NCBI RefSeq assembly: GCF_902726645.1
Contig: NZ_CACVAO010000001.1
Location: 3,482,636 to 3,546,635 of the forward strand
Length of the DNA stretch: 64,000 nucleotides
Source: Halobacillus ihumii
GTDB lineage: Bacteria; Bacillota; Bacilli; Bacillales; Halobacillaceae
Reading direction: 5' to 3'
Shown: one piece after another, positions 15,756-24,744 of the stretch
Numbering within the stretch: position 1 is the first letter of the stretch
How the letters are laid out: the number at the start of each line of letters is the position of its first letter
Notes under the pieces: model-generated
Seen by the model: only the letters and a program-made list of their open reading frames with translations
Databases searched by the model: none
Told to the model about the DNA's origin: nothing
Position numbers and translations under genes: made by a program

Positions 15756-16946
15756 ATGAGACGGATTCAGTTAGAAAAGGAGTCAAAGCATTGGGTACAT
15801 GATGGCATTATCACAGAACATCAAAGAGACCAAATTCTCAACCGTCATGCTTCACCACAGCACCCATTGTTGTTTACGTTTGCAGCGATTTTCATCGGTC
15901 TTGGTTTTTTAACATTTATTGCATCAAACTGGTCCGGCATTCCGGATATGGGAAAACTGTCTATCATCATCGGTTTTTTACTGCTTTTTTCTATTGGAGG
16001 CGAGGTCATTTACCGAACCTATTCAAAACCAATGGGACGCAGTCTGTTGCTGCTCGGAATTCTCGTATTCGGAGCAGGCCAGTTTTTAATCGGGCAGATG
16101 TACCATTATCACTCCTTTAGTGCTTTACCTTTTTTCATCTGGTCTGCCGCAGCTTTCCTTGTGTTTCTCATATTTTCAGAGCAAAGTTTTTTCATAGCCA
16201 CCCTTGTGATCTTAACGGTGGGGCAAGTGTATAGCGGATTTGTATATCAGGATTATCATATTGGAATGGGTTGTTTGTTTCTCATTGGATTAGGTTGGTT
16301 TGTCTATAAACGGCAGGACCCGATAAGCAGTCTGTTATTTGCGGCGAGCTATTTGATTCAGAGTCTGATTCTGGTTTTCTCTTTACAATTTTCCTATTAC
16401 TGGCTGATCTTGCTTTTCTTCGCATTGTACATTGTCAGCCACCTCGTACGTGGTCAGTCTCATTTGAAATCGTTTGGCGGCCTCGCTGTTTGGGCGATTT
16501 TTATCTTGAATGTATTTCAAGTGTTTCTCTTAGGGCAGGAAAGTGAGCACGTCGAGTATTCAGAGATCTTTTTCCTGATCTGGACCGTGTTCTTTGTTTA
16601 CGCAGTACTTCAGTCGGCTCTTGAGTCGACGAAGTTTTATTGGATTGACTTAGTCTTGTTTATCCCTGTTTTTCGAATAGGAGCTGGAGATTTCCTTTCT
16701 CTATTCATTCTATTTATCTATTCACTTGGCTGGCTGCTGGCTGGGTATAAGCGGGAACGGTCAGAATGGGTAAATAAAGGTACATTTGCTTTTCTCTTCA
16801 CGACGTTCGTAGCCTATTTTCAACTAGCCTGGGACTTTATGGATCGTTCGCTATTTTTCTTTATTGGCGGTATCCTTCTGTTCTTGCTGAGCTATTTCCT
16901 GGAACGTAAGCGACGAGCTATAGGGAAGGAGAGGATAGCGTCATGA
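15756..16946 (+). CDS. DUF2157 domain membrane protein
   Basis: 396 residues. The N-terminal 40 residues form a soluble helical piece (KESKHWVHDGIITEHQRDQI) followed by many membrane segments starting LLFTFAAIFIGLGFLTF, the layout of DUF2157 proteins. GGAGG precedes the ATG and the stop overlaps the next start (ATGA), so it is translated together with the GDYXXLXY protein. That pairing is widespread in bacteria and suggests a joint membrane complex of unknown function. Confidence 0.88.
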   Translation: MRRIQLEKESKHWVHDGIITEHQRDQILNRHASPQHPLLFTFAAIFIGLGFLTFIASNWSGIPDMGKLSIIIGFLLLFSIGGEVIYRTYSKPMGRSLLLLGILVFGAGQFLIGQMYHYHSFSALPFFIWSAAAFLVFLIFSEQSFFIATLVILTVGQVYSGFVYQDYHIGMGCLFLIGLGWFVYKRQDPISSLLFAASYLIQSLILVFSLQFSYYWLILLFFALYIVSHLVRGQSHLKSFGGLAVWAIFILNVFQVFLLGQESEHVEYSEIFFLIWTVFFVYAVLQSALESTKFYWIDLVLFIPVFRIGAGDFLSLFILFIYSLGWLLAGYKRERSEWVNKGTFAFLFTTFVAYFQLAWDFMDRSLFFFIGGILLFLLSYFLERKRRAIGKERIAS

Positions 16947-17455
16947 AGCGAGTTTACTTCTACATTGTTGTCGGATTACAAGTTTTGTTTCTTGCTGGAA
17001 TGGCCTATTCTTATTACGCAATGGATGTTTATGGGGAAACTATACGACTGAAAACAGCCCCAGTCGATCCCAGAGATCCTTTCTACGGAGATTACGTCAC
17101 CTTAAATTATGAAGTAGAACAAATTCCTGAGGAAAAATGGGTAGGTGAATCTCCGGAACGACGTGAGGTCGTACATTTACTGTTGAGTCCAAATGAATCA
17201 GGGATCTATGAACTTATTAAAGCCTCTTCTCATTCACTTGCGGTATCTGATGATCAAGTGGTGATCAAAGCGCAGCTTGAGCGGCATAACGAACAACTCA
17301 ATTTTTATAATGTTAGTATTGGTTTAAACAGGTATTATGTCGAGGAGAATACAGGCAGACAGATTGAGCAGGCAGGAGGGAACCACGAGGTAGAGATTGT
17401 TGTAGCGCCGTGGGGACAAAAGAAAATAACAAGCATTGAATCAGTTGACCGTTGA
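16943..17455 (+). CDS. GDYXXLXY domain protein
   Basis: 170 residues with one N-terminal membrane anchor (about residues 5-27) and an extracytoplasmic domain. The eponymous motif is visible as GDYVTLNY at about residues 50-57, right after PVDPRDPFY, and the C-terminal EIVVAPWGQKKITSIE follows the family pattern. Overlaps the DUF2157 gene by four bases. Role unknown; likely the extracellular partner of the DUF2157 membrane protein. Confidence 0.9.
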   Translation: MKRVYFYIVVGLQVLFLAGMAYSYYAMDVYGETIRLKTAPVDPRDPFYGDYVTLNYEVEQIPEEKWVGESPERREVVHLLLSPNESGIYELIKASSHSLAVSDDQVVIKAQLERHNEQLNFYNVSIGLNRYYVEENTGRQIEQAGGNHEVEIVVAPWGQKKITSIESVDR

Positions 17456-17471
17456 TGTAACAAAATATGAA

Positions 17472-17719
17472 GAGGCTGGGACATAAGTAAAGCAATGATG
17501 TTAAAAAAAGAACGATGAAAATTGAATAGTTTACACGCAGATCCTTAGCGTAGTCAAAATACGTAGACTCCAGCGGGAACAGCGCGAGTCGAAGGTCCCG
17601 TAGGAAAGCGAAGTGTTTTGATGGAGCGATGGCAGTAACCTTTTCATGCCATACAAATAATCCGAACTGTTGAATTTGTTCGGATTATTTTGTGCTTTAT
17701 TCAGTTTTGTCCCAGCCTC
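17472..17719. repeat. GAGGCTGGGAC-bordered palindromic element, copy 2 (248 bp)
   Basis: Ends are an 11-base perfect inverted repeat: GAGGCTGGGAC (17472-17482) and GTCCCAGCCTC (17709-17719). Inside lie a second perfect hairpin, AATAATCCGAAC (17656-17667) with GTTCGGATTATT (17678-17689), and a GACTCC...GGAAAGCGAAG core (17568-17613) also seen in the elements at 21752-22131 and 35093-35256. It sits between the converging GDYXXLXY and rocD genes and may terminate both. Similar GAGGCTGGGACA sequences are common in Bacillales genomes. Confidence 0.8.
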
Positions 17720-17738
17720 ACTGTAGTAACTTATATTC

Positions 17739-18932
17739 TTATTTCAAAACCTCTTTGATCTGATCGATCGCCCATTGTAAGTCATCTTTCTCAATTACAA
17801 GTGGAGGGGCAAAGCGAATTACATTTTCGTGTGTTTCTTTACATAACAGCCCTTTTTCTTTTAACTTCTCACAGTAAGAACGTGCTGGTTCTGTTAATTC
17901 AACCCCGATGAACAATCCTTTTCCGCGCACTTCCTTAATGGCAGGGTTATCGATTTTCTTGAGCTCGTCCATCATATAACGACCAAGCTCAAGTGAACGA
18001 TCTACTAAATTCTCTTCTTCAATCACATCAAGTGAGGCGACTGACACTGCACAAGCCAGCGGATTTCCGCCAAAGGTAGATCCGTGGGAACCAGGGTTAA
18101 AGACGCCGAGTACATCCTTGTTTGCGACCACGCAGGAAATTGGGAAAACACCTCCGCCTAGAGCTTTTCCTAGGATCATCATGTCAGGTGTTACACCTTC
18201 CCAGTCACAAGCGAACATTTTGCCGCTTCGTCCTAAACCAGCCTGAATTTCGTCAGCAATATAAAGTACGTTTTCTTTCTCACATACCTCATATGCTTCT
18301 TTTAGAAACCCTTCAGGAGGCATGACAATTCCTGCTTCGCCCTGGATAGGTTCGAAAAGGAATCCGGCTGTATTTTCATTAATGGCTTCTTTTAGTGCCT
18401 CAATGTCACCGTATGGAATCACTTTGATCCCAGGCAGCATCGGCCCGAAACCGCGTTTATATTCTTCCTCTGAAGATAAAGAAACCGCTGTCATTGTTCG
18501 GCCATGGAAGTTTCCTGTGCAGGCAATAATTTCAGCTTTATCTTCGGCAACGCCTTTGACGTCATAAGCCCATCGCCGTGTAGCTTTTATAGCTGTTTCC
18601 ACTGCTTCTGCCCCAGTGTTCATAGGCAAAGCCATTTCTTTATTCGTCAATTTACAAATTTTTTCATACCATGGTCCAAGTTGATCATTGTGGAAGGCAC
18701 GTGAAGTCAAAGTGACACGGCCTGCCTGGTCATGGAGCGCCTGGATAATTTTGGGGTGGCGGTGGCCCTGATTCACTGCGGAATAAGCACTCAACATATC
18801 CATAAAGCGATTTCCTTCAGGATCTTCTACCCAAACCCCTTCTGCTTTCGCAACTACGATCGGCAGGGGATGATAGTTTTTAGCTCCGTACTCTTGTGTT
18901 TGGTCGATGATTTGCTGACTAGATACAGTCAT
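17739..18932 (-). CDS. rocD: Ornithine aminotransferase RocD
   Basis: 397-residue PLP enzyme converting ornithine and 2-oxoglutarate to glutamate semialdehyde and glutamate in arginine/ornithine catabolism and proline supply. Visible: the PLP-binding Lys256 in [13 protein letters not shown] (Asp227), [13 protein letters not shown] near the N-terminus, [12 protein letters not shown], and [15 protein letters not shown]. The start is ATG at complement 18930-18932, five bases after GGAGGG; an upstream ATG has no ribosome site. Proline is a compatible solute in halophilic Bacillaceae, so this may feed osmolyte synthesis. Single gene, not in a roc operon. Confidence 0.95.
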   Translation of the reverse strand: MTVSSQQIIDQTQEYGAKNYHPLPIVVAKAEGVWVEDPEGNRFMDMLSAYSAVNQGHRHPKIIQALHDQAGRVTLTSRAFHNDQLGPWYEKICKLTNKEMALPMNTGAEAVETAIKATRRWAYDVKGVAEDKAEIIACTGNFHGRTMTAVSLSSEEEYKRGFGPMLPGIKVIPYGDIEALKEAINENTAGFLFEPIQGEAGIVMPPEGFLKEAYEVCEKENVLYIADEIQAGLGRSGKMFACDWEGVTPDMMILGKALGGGVFPISCVVANKDVLGVFNPGSHGSTFGGNPLACAVSVASLDVIEEENLVDRSLELGRYMMDELKKIDNPAIKEVRGKGLFIGVELTEPARSYCEKLKEKGLLCKETHENVIRFAPPLVIEKDDLQWAIDQIKEVLK

Positions 18933-18966
18933 CGTATCCCTCCATTTCAATTAGGCATCAAAATTC

Positions 18967-18975
18967 ATTATAACA
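18967..18975 (-). promoter_or_regulatory. Extended -10 element upstream of rocD
   Basis: TGTTATAAT on the minus strand, a TGnTATAAT extended -10, about 35 bases before the start codon. No good -35 is present and no SigL -24/-12 element was found. Confidence 0.45.
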
Positions 18976-19093
18976 GGTTTAATGTAAATTTTCTCACTTA
19001 TGGAAAAAGTGTTTGAAATGTTTTGTATTAGGAAAAGAAATGTATAAAGTGGTATGATGATTTTGAAAGTGATGTAAAAAGGAGGGAAAACAA

Positions 19094-19453
19094 ATGGCAC
19101 ATTTACATATTACCTCATGGGTAATTGCCTTTGTTTTAGTAGGACTTGTAACGACATTTACTAGAAGTGGAAATGAAAAAGCGGCGAAAATCTCCCATAT
19201 GATTTTGCGACTGGACTATTTATTGGTTCTTTACTCAGGTGGTTCACTTTTTGCAGCCTACGCCAACTATAATGCACTCGTTATTGTTAAACTGCTAGTC
19301 GGTTTGTGGGTGATCACAGCAATGGAAATGGTTTGCATTAAGTACAAGAAGAAAAAGCCTGCAAGTGGATGGTGGACACAGCTTATTATTGCTGCGGTTA
19401 TCGCCCTGATCCTCGGTTTCGGTTTCTTAGAATTAGGGCTTTTGCCTGCCTAA
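19094..19453 (+). CDS. yisL: YisL family (DUF1516) membrane protein
   Basis: 119 residues with four membrane segments. The HLHITSWVIAFVLVG opening, with the MILRLDYLLVLYSGG segment next and a basic KYKKKKP loop before the last helix, is characteristic of DUF1516. In B. subtilis yisL lies close to asnO, as here. Function unknown. AAAGGAGGG precedes the ATG, and a strong terminator follows. Confidence 0.9.
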   Translation: MAHLHITSWVIAFVLVGLVTTFTRSGNEKAAKISHMILRLDYLLVLYSGGSLFAAYANYNALVIVKLLVGLWVITAMEMVCIKYKKKKPASGWWTQLIIAAVIALILGFGFLELGLLPA

Positions 19454-19458
19454 TATAA

Positions 19459-19497
19459 AAAATTCCTGCATGCCTGTTGGCATGCAGGAATTTTTTT
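19459..19497 (+). terminator. Terminator after yisL
   Basis: Arms AAATTCCTGCATGCC and GGCATGCAGGAATTT around a TGTT loop, then seven T residues. Confidence 0.95.
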
Positions 19498-19569
19498 GAA
19501 AAAGGGGTTTTATAATTGGTTTGGAACAAATACCCGGAATTTGGGGGACGGGTTATTATTATTCTCAAC

Positions 19570-19589
19570 AATAATGATAATCATTCTCA
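19570..19589. promoter_or_regulatory. Fur box upstream of asnO
   Basis: AATAATGATAATCATTCTC (19570-19588) matches the 19-base Fur consensus GATAATGATAATCATTATC at 17 of 19 positions. Read as the Bacillus 7-1-7 form, TGATAAT-C-ATTCTCA (19575-19589) has one mismatch. It lies 117 bases before the asnO start and 70 bases after the yisL terminator, so asnO is the only gene it could plausibly control. Confidence 0.7.
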
Positions 19590-19705
19590 ATAGAAATGTC
19601 AAGCTTTTTTCATCACAACCAGCCATTTCATCATATATTGCTATATGGTGCTTTTTTCTGCGTTTTATTGGTTTGCGTCTTTCTGATGAAAAGGATGGTG
19701 GTTAA

Positions 19706-21550
19706 ATGTGTGGAATTGTAGGTTGGATTGATTTTCATGAAAAAGAAGGGAATAAGAGAGAAACGATCAACAAGATGGCGAAAACACTTGCTCATCGTGG
19801 ACCTGACGAGCATCAAAATTGGGTGAAAGGTCCCGCTGTATTTGGGCACAGGCGCCTCGTTGTTGTTGATCCTGCCGGGGGAACACAGCCCATGGTTCGT
19901 AAGGCGAATGGAGAAGAATATGTGTTGTGTTATAACGGTGAATTGTATAACACAGACGAGGTAAGAGAGCGATTAAAGGTTAAAGGATGGACGTTCCAAT
20001 CCCATTCAGATACCGAGGTTGTACTCGTGAGCTATATGCAGTGGGGAAGTCAGTGTGTCGAGCAATTAAATGGAATCTTTGCGTTTAGCATATGGGAGTC
20101 AAAAAAGTCGAAACTGTTTATAGCCAGAGACCGTCTTGGAGTAAAGCCGCTGTTCTTCAGTGAGCACCAAGGTGGACTTCTGTTTGCTTCAGAAATAAAA
20201 GCGATTTTGGCTCACCCTGCTATTGAAGCTAGTATTTCAGCAGAAGGGGTGCATGAGATTTTGGCTTTAGGCCCATCTCGCACACCGGGTCATGGCATTT
20301 TTGATGGTATACATGAACTGCGTCCGGGCCATAGTGCCGTTTTTGAACAAGGGAAACTGACCATCCATCGCTATTGGAATGTGAAAAGTGAAAAGCATAC
20401 TGATTCGTGGCCGGAGACAGTGGAGCGTGTACGGGAGTTGTTCACCGATGCGGTAGAACGTCAACTTGTCAGTGATGTGAAACTTGGCACATTCCTGTCC
20501 GGCGGGGTGGATTCGAGCGCCATTACGGCGATTGCCGCTGATCATTATCAAAAAAATAAAAAAGGTGCATTGCAGACGTATTCGATTGATTACGAGGAGC
20601 AAGAGAAGTTTTTCGAGAAGAACGCCTTTCAACCAGATCGGGATAGTGAATATATAAAGCTAATCAGTGATCAAAACAAAACCCATCATATGACGATGGA
20701 GGCAAGTGTGGAAGATCTCATTACAAAGCTTTCAAAAGCCGTGGAGTTTCGCGATCTGCCTGGGATGGCGGACGTAGACTCGTCTTTGCTTTGGTTTTGT
20801 GAGGAAATTAAAAATCATGTCACCGTGGCTCTCTCAGGGGAATGTGCCGACGAGATCTTCGGCGGATATCCCTGGTTTTATCGGAAAGAGGATCGCGACC
20901 GGAAAGGGTTTCCTTGGATTCGATCTCTACATGAACGAAACCAGCTCGTTCGTGATGATTTAAAAAAGGACATCAATATTGAGCAATACATGATGAGACG
21001 GTATCAGGAAAGTATTGATGAAACCCCGCTTCTTTATGGGGAAAGTGCAATCGATGCTAAACAAAGACAGTTGTTTTATTTAAATATGAACTGGTTTATG
21101 CAAACATTATTGGAACGAAAGGACCGGATGAGTATGGGGGCTAGCTTGGAAGTCCGTGTTCCGTTCAGCGATCACCGTCTTGTGGAGTATGCCTACAATA
21201 TCCCGTGGAAGATGAAACATTACGGCGATTTGGAGAAAGGATTACTGCGCGAAGCTTTACGGGGAATTTTGCCGGATAAAGTATTGTTTAGAAAGAAAAA
21301 TCCTTACCCAAAAACATTTCATCCTCAATACACATCTGGGGTGAAGGAGTGGATGAAGGAGATTATTGCTGATTCCCAATCTCCATTGTTTGATCTTTTT
21401 GAGCGCAATCAAATCATCAATTTGAATGATTCAGGGGGGACGTCGCTAAATACGCCCTGGTTTGGCCAGCTGATGGCGGGACCACAATTGATTGCTTATT
21501 TATGTCAAATCAACCATTGGCTGAAGGCTTACCATATTCAGATAAAGTAG
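19706..21550 (+). CDS. asnO: Glutamine-hydrolysing asparagine synthase, AsnO type
   Basis: 614 residues, the length of B. subtilis AsnO. It makes asparagine from aspartate, ATP and glutamine. The glutaminase half begins MCGIVGW, with Cys2 as nucleophile after Met removal, and has the LAHRGPDE, YNGELYN and DTEVVL motifs. The synthetase half has the ATP pyrophosphatase loop TFLSGGVDSSAI near residue 265 and SGECADEIFGGYPWF. AsnO in B. subtilis is linked to sporulation. An AAGGATGG ribosome site precedes the ATG. The Fur box upstream is unusual for this family and suggests iron control. Confidence 0.92.
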   Translation: MCGIVGWIDFHEKEGNKRETINKMAKTLAHRGPDEHQNWVKGPAVFGHRRLVVVDPAGGTQPMVRKANGEEYVLCYNGELYNTDEVRERLKVKGWTFQSHSDTEVVLVSYMQWGSQCVEQLNGIFAFSIWESKKSKLFIARDRLGVKPLFFSEHQGGLLFASEIKAILAHPAIEASISAEGVHEILALGPSRTPGHGIFDGIHELRPGHSAVFEQGKLTIHRYWNVKSEKHTDSWPETVERVRELFTDAVERQLVSDVKLGTFLSGGVDSSAITAIAADHYQKNKKGALQTYSIDYEEQEKFFEKNAFQPDRDSEYIKLISDQNKTHHMTMEASVEDLITKLSKAVEFRDLPGMADVDSSLLWFCEEIKNHVTVALSGECADEIFGGYPWFYRKEDRDRKGFPWIRSLHERNQLVRDDLKKDINIEQYMMRRYQESIDETPLLYGESAIDAKQRQLFYLNMNWFMQTLLERKDRMSMGASLEVRVPFSDHRLVEYAYNIPWKMKHYGDLEKGLLREALRGILPDKVLFRKKNPYPKTFHPQYTSGVKEWMKEIIADSQSPLFDLFERNQIINLNDSGGTSLNTPWFGQLMAGPQLIAYLCQINHWLKAYHIQIK

Positions 21551-21750
21551 TAGAATCCACTTCATAATTGCTCTTATAAAACGACAACTCTTTTCCGAAT
21601 AAATTCGAAATGGGCTTTTATCCAGCAGATCTTAGTTTCGGTTTATAAAAGAGTTGATTCCTATCTATCAGTGATGCCCTACAATCGATCCTTCATCCTG
21701 AAGACTCAGCATCGAGACACTTAGGCTCTTTACGGTATGAGGGCTCAGAT

Positions 21751-21801
21751 TGGCTGGGAAATGACTCGCTTTCCCGCGGGAGTCTCACCGTTTCCCAGCC
21801 A
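21751..21801. repeat. Short palindromic element with GACTC...GAGTC core
   Basis: Outer arms TGGCTGGGAAA (21751-21761) and TTTCCCAGCCA (21791-21801) are perfect complements. The loop holds GACTC...GAGTC around CCCGCGGG. In reverse sense it shares the GAGACTCCCGCGGGAAAGCGAG core with the larger elements at 17568-17613 and 22010-22095. Confidence 0.75.
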
Positions 21802-21968
21802 ACCCATCTGTTCTGTGATGAACGGAGCCATTTGTTTTCCGAATGAGTCTTCAATGTGCAGAGGGTTTTATTCATCTTGATGTGGCATAATAATCTTGTC
21901 ATAGAGAGAGTTTCATTTCTCTCATAAGTAGTTATTTTATGTTTTGGCTACTGTGAACCTGGTGTGTT

Positions 21969-22131
21969 TCCGTTCTTCTCACAAACACAAGGAGGTCTGG
22001 GAAATTGCGAGACTCCTGTGGGATGAACATGATAGGTGAGACCCCAGAGGACGGAGTCCGAGGAGGCTCAACGCATGCCCACGGAAAGCGAGTGATTTCC
22101 CGGACCTCCTTCTCTATCCAAGGGAACGGAA
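21969..22131. repeat. Large palindromic repeat element, copy 1 (163 bp)
   Basis: Nested inverted repeats: outer TTCCGTTC (21969-21976) with GAACGGAA (22124-22131), and inner AAGGAGGTCTGGGAAAT (21990-22006) with its complement at 22095-22111 (16 of 17). The centre carries GAGACTCCTGTGGG and GGAAAGCGAG, words shared with the other elements in this window. A second related copy is at 35093-35256. Confidence 0.8.
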
Positions 22132-22201
22132 ACATATCTACCTACAAATATTTCAGAATCGAGTATTCAAGATTACTACCCTTAAATTAATTAATTAGTG
22201 A

Positions 22202-22232
22202 AAAATCTGCACAAATGCGTGCGGATTTTTTT
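22202..22232 (+). terminator. Orphan terminator with no upstream gene
   Basis: AAAATCTGCAC (22202-22212) pairs with GTGCGGATTTT (22219-22229), followed by a T run. The nearest upstream coding stop is 650 bases away, so it either ends a very long asnO 3' region or a small RNA from the palindrome-rich gap. Confidence 0.7.
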
Positions 22233-22314
22233 ATGGAGAAATTTGACGGGTGAGAGGCAAAAGGATACGCTTAAAGGCGGATATCATTTTACTAAAATAG
22301 ATGGGGGAACGGCG

Positions 22315-23826
22315 ATGAGAAAACTAACAACGATTCTCATGATCATCCCGTTTCTTCTTTTTGGCGCGCTTACGACGGACGCTGCTGAAAAAGAAGAGCG
22401 AACTTGGCAAGGAGAAAGCGTCTATCATATAATGGTAGATCGATTTATGAACGGCAGTAACAGCAATGACCACAATGTTGATCCGAAAGACCCGAAAGCT
22501 TATCATGGCGGGGATTTACAAGGGGGTATCGAGAAACTCGATTATATTAAGAAAATGGGGTTTACGACCATTTCTCTGTCGCCGATTATGGCGAATGAGT
22601 CAGGCGGATTTCATGGCCACTGGGTGGAAGATTTTACGTCGGTAGAGGACCATTTTGGCACATTAGCGGATGCCAAACGGCTGGTGGAAGAAGTACATAA
22701 GCGCGATATGAAAATTTTATTTGAATTTATCGTCAATAATACGGGTCAGCAGCACCCGTGGTTGGACGATCCAGAAAAGGAAGATTGGTTTCACGAGGGG
22801 GCATCAGAAGGTCAACAAGGCTGGAAGTCAGAGCTGCCTGATTTGAACACAGCGAACCCGGATGTGAAACAGTATTTATTTGAAACTGCTGAATTTTGGA
22901 TCAATGAGACAGGTGTAGACGGTTTCCGATTAGACAGTGCAGGTGAGGTTTCTAAAGATTTCTGGAGTGACTTTTCTCAGCATGTGAAGTCGATCGATCA
23001 GGACTTCTTTTTACTGGGAGAAGTACAAAGCCGTGATTTTCAAAGTATTGCCGAATACCAATCAACTGGGATCGATGCTTTTGTGAATCTTCCGTTTTAC
23101 CACACAGCATCCGAAACCTTCAAACAAGCGGGACAGCCATTGGATGAATTGTACTCCGTTTGGGAACGAAGCAAACAAGTTGGCGATCCAAAACTGATGG
23201 TGAACTTTCTTGATTATGCAGGAAGTGAACGGTTTACGAGAAAGGCTGTTGAAGCGGGGCACAATCCGATCACACGCTGGAAATTAGGGTTAACTTATTT
23301 GTTTACTTCTCCTGGAATTCCTTCCGTGTTGTATGGTTCAGAAATTCCCCTTGATGGTGCTGAACCGCCAGCTAATTTAGGGATGATGAATTTTAAAGTT
23401 CAGAATGAGGAGCTTAACCATTATCTTGAAAAATTGAATTCGATTCGAAAAGAATTTCCAGCGATCGCAAAGGGAAACTTTATCGAGCTGTATAATCAGG
23501 ATGGCTTAGCTGTATTCAAGAGAACTTATAAGGACGAAACGATGGTGATCGCGATTAATAATTCGACAGAAACGAGAGTCGCCAATTTGACCAACCTGCC
23601 TGAAGACATGCAAATGCGAGGTCTGATGCTTGATGGCCTTGTCCGCCCATCCGATCAAGGAGTGTACAAACTGGGAATGGAACGCGAAACGGCAGATGTT
23701 TTTGTGATAGAACCTAACGACGGGCTCAACTGGGCATTTATCGGCTTTGCAGGAGGAATCTTCCTGCTATTTGTTGTCGGAGTTATTGTCGTTAGTGTAA
23801 AAAATAAGCGGAGCAATGAGTCATAA
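22315..23826 (+). CDS. Membrane-anchored GH13 (alpha-amylase family) protein with degenerate catalytic motifs
   Basis: About 503 residues: signal peptide (1-23, cut after TTDAA), GH13 barrel, a small beta domain, a membrane helix at about 474-495 and a basic tail. It would sit outside the cell, held in the membrane. The nucleophile (Asp207 in GFRLDS) and acid/base (Glu236 in LLGEV) are present. Region I is FEFIVNN (Glu137 for Asp, Asn142 for His). Region IV reads FLDYAGSERF, with Ala-Gly where family members have His-Asp. The third catalytic Asp is therefore missing and normal amylase activity is doubtful. ATG 22315 is chosen for its signal peptide and GGGGGAAC site. Confidence 0.85.
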   Translation: MRKLTTILMIIPFLLFGALTTDAAEKEERTWQGESVYHIMVDRFMNGSNSNDHNVDPKDPKAYHGGDLQGGIEKLDYIKKMGFTTISLSPIMANESGGFHGHWVEDFTSVEDHFGTLADAKRLVEEVHKRDMKILFEFIVNNTGQQHPWLDDPEKEDWFHEGASEGQQGWKSELPDLNTANPDVKQYLFETAEFWINETGVDGFRLDSAGEVSKDFWSDFSQHVKSIDQDFFLLGEVQSRDFQSIAEYQSTGIDAFVNLPFYHTASETFKQAGQPLDELYSVWERSKQVGDPKLMVNFLDYAGSERFTRKAVEAGHNPITRWKLGLTYLFTSPGIPSVLYGSEIPLDGAEPPANLGMMNFKVQNEELNHYLEKLNSIRKEFPAIAKGNFIELYNQDGLAVFKRTYKDETMVIAINNSTETRVANLTNLPEDMQMRGLMLDGLVRPSDQGVYKLGMERETADVFVIEPNDGLNWAFIGFAGGIFLLFVVGVIVVSVKNKRSNES

Positions 23827-23841
23827 GGGCATGCGGTTTTA

Positions 23842-23884
23842 GAAAAAAGAAACATCAACTGAATTCAGTCGATGTTTCTTTTTC
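23842..23884. terminator. Bidirectional terminator between GH13-like gene and degV
   Basis: Arms AAAGAAACATC (23846-23856) and GATGTTTCTTT (23871-23881), with ACTGAATTCAGT pairing in the loop; A and T runs on both sides. Confidence 0.85.
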
Positions 23885-24744
23885 TATTTAGGAGGGGCGT
23901 TTAAAAAGAACAAGGCGATTGTTCCTGGGCCAGCATGGGCGCCAATCACGGCACCGATCATGTCAATTTCCACTTGGGTGGCTCCGCATTCGGATTTGAT
24001 TAAATCAGCCAGTTTTTCAGCCGTCTCAATATTATCCCCGTGACTGATGGCAATCCGCTGCTGCTCTAATTGCTGACCTCTTTCCTGCATAACTTCGACC
24101 ATCCGCTTTAAAACTTTCTTGGAGCCGCGGATCTTTTCTAAAGGAATCAGTTTCCCGTCTTCTACGTGTAGGAGAGGTTTTATTTTTAAGAGACTGCCGA
24201 CAAAGGCGGCCGTTTTGCTGACGCGACCGCCGCGATATAAATATTCGAGATCATCAACGGTGAAAATATGTTCCATATGTTCGATATAGTAGTTGCTCAC
24301 TTCGATAATGTCATCGAAGGATCCGCCATTCTCTGCTAACTCAGCTGCTCTGATGGCAATTAGACCGTAGCCTAAGGAAGCAGCTTTTGTATCAATGACT
24401 TCAAACTGGGCGTCAGGATACTCTTCTTTGATTTCTTGTTCAATCATCTTGGCCGTTTGATATGTGCCTGAGAGCTCTGAGGAGAGGGCATAATAAATGA
24501 ATGGCTGATGGCTCTCAACATATTTCAGGAAGGTTTCCCGGAATAAGTTTGGTGAAACTTGCGAAGTCTTCGGGGCTTCCCCTTCTTTCATTAACTTATA
24601 AACCTCTTTAGGGGTAATGGTTTGTCCGTCTTGAAATTCCTGGTCCCCAATGGTTACACCGAGAGAAACTCGATCCAGATTATAGTTATGTAATGTTTCT
24701 TCCGACAGATCACTGGCTGAGTCACATAGAATTTGAATCCTCAT
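23884..24744 (-). CDS. DegV family fatty-acid-binding protein (YitS-like)
   Basis: 286-residue two-domain DegV protein. DegV proteins bind a fatty acid and present it to the FakA kinase. Visible: ILCDSASDLS at the N-terminus, KTSQVSPN (the TSQPS loop of the family), LSSELSGTYQTA, and YLYRGGRVSK near residue 165. The start ATG (complement 24742-24744) has AGGTGAT upstream; a further ATG five codons earlier has none. It is divergent from yitT, the same arrangement of relatives as yitS-yitT in B. subtilis. Confidence 0.9.
   Translation of the reverse strand: MRIQILCDSASDLSEETLHNYNLDRVSLGVTIGDQEFQDGQTITPKEVYKLMKEGEAPKTSQVSPNLFRETFLKYVESHQPFIYYALSSELSGTYQTAKMIEQEIKEEYPDAQFEVIDTKAASLGYGLIAIRAAELAENGGSFDDIIEVSNYYIEHMEHIFTVDDLEYLYRGGRVSKTAAFVGSLLKIKPLLHVEDGKLIPLEKIRGSKKVLKRMVEVMQERGQQLEQQRIAISHGDNIETAEKLADLIKSECGATQVEIDMIGAVIGAHAGPGTIALFFLNAPPK

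Larger units (their letters stand above)
21551..22314. other. Long intergenic region rich in palindromes between asnO and the GH13-like gene
   Basis: No convincing gene in 764 bases. It contains a CAACTCTTTT / AAAAGAGTTG inverted pair between about 21584 and 21655, the two palindromic elements listed separately, and a terminator at 22202-22232. Apparent short frames on the minus strand at 21693-22135 are translations of these palindromes, lack ribosome sites and resemble no protein. Confidence 0.6.

Noticed and set aside
19496..19705. 69-codon frame between yisL terminator and asnO
   Set aside because: Begins in the terminator T run and covers the Fur box and the presumed asnO leader; ribosome site absent.
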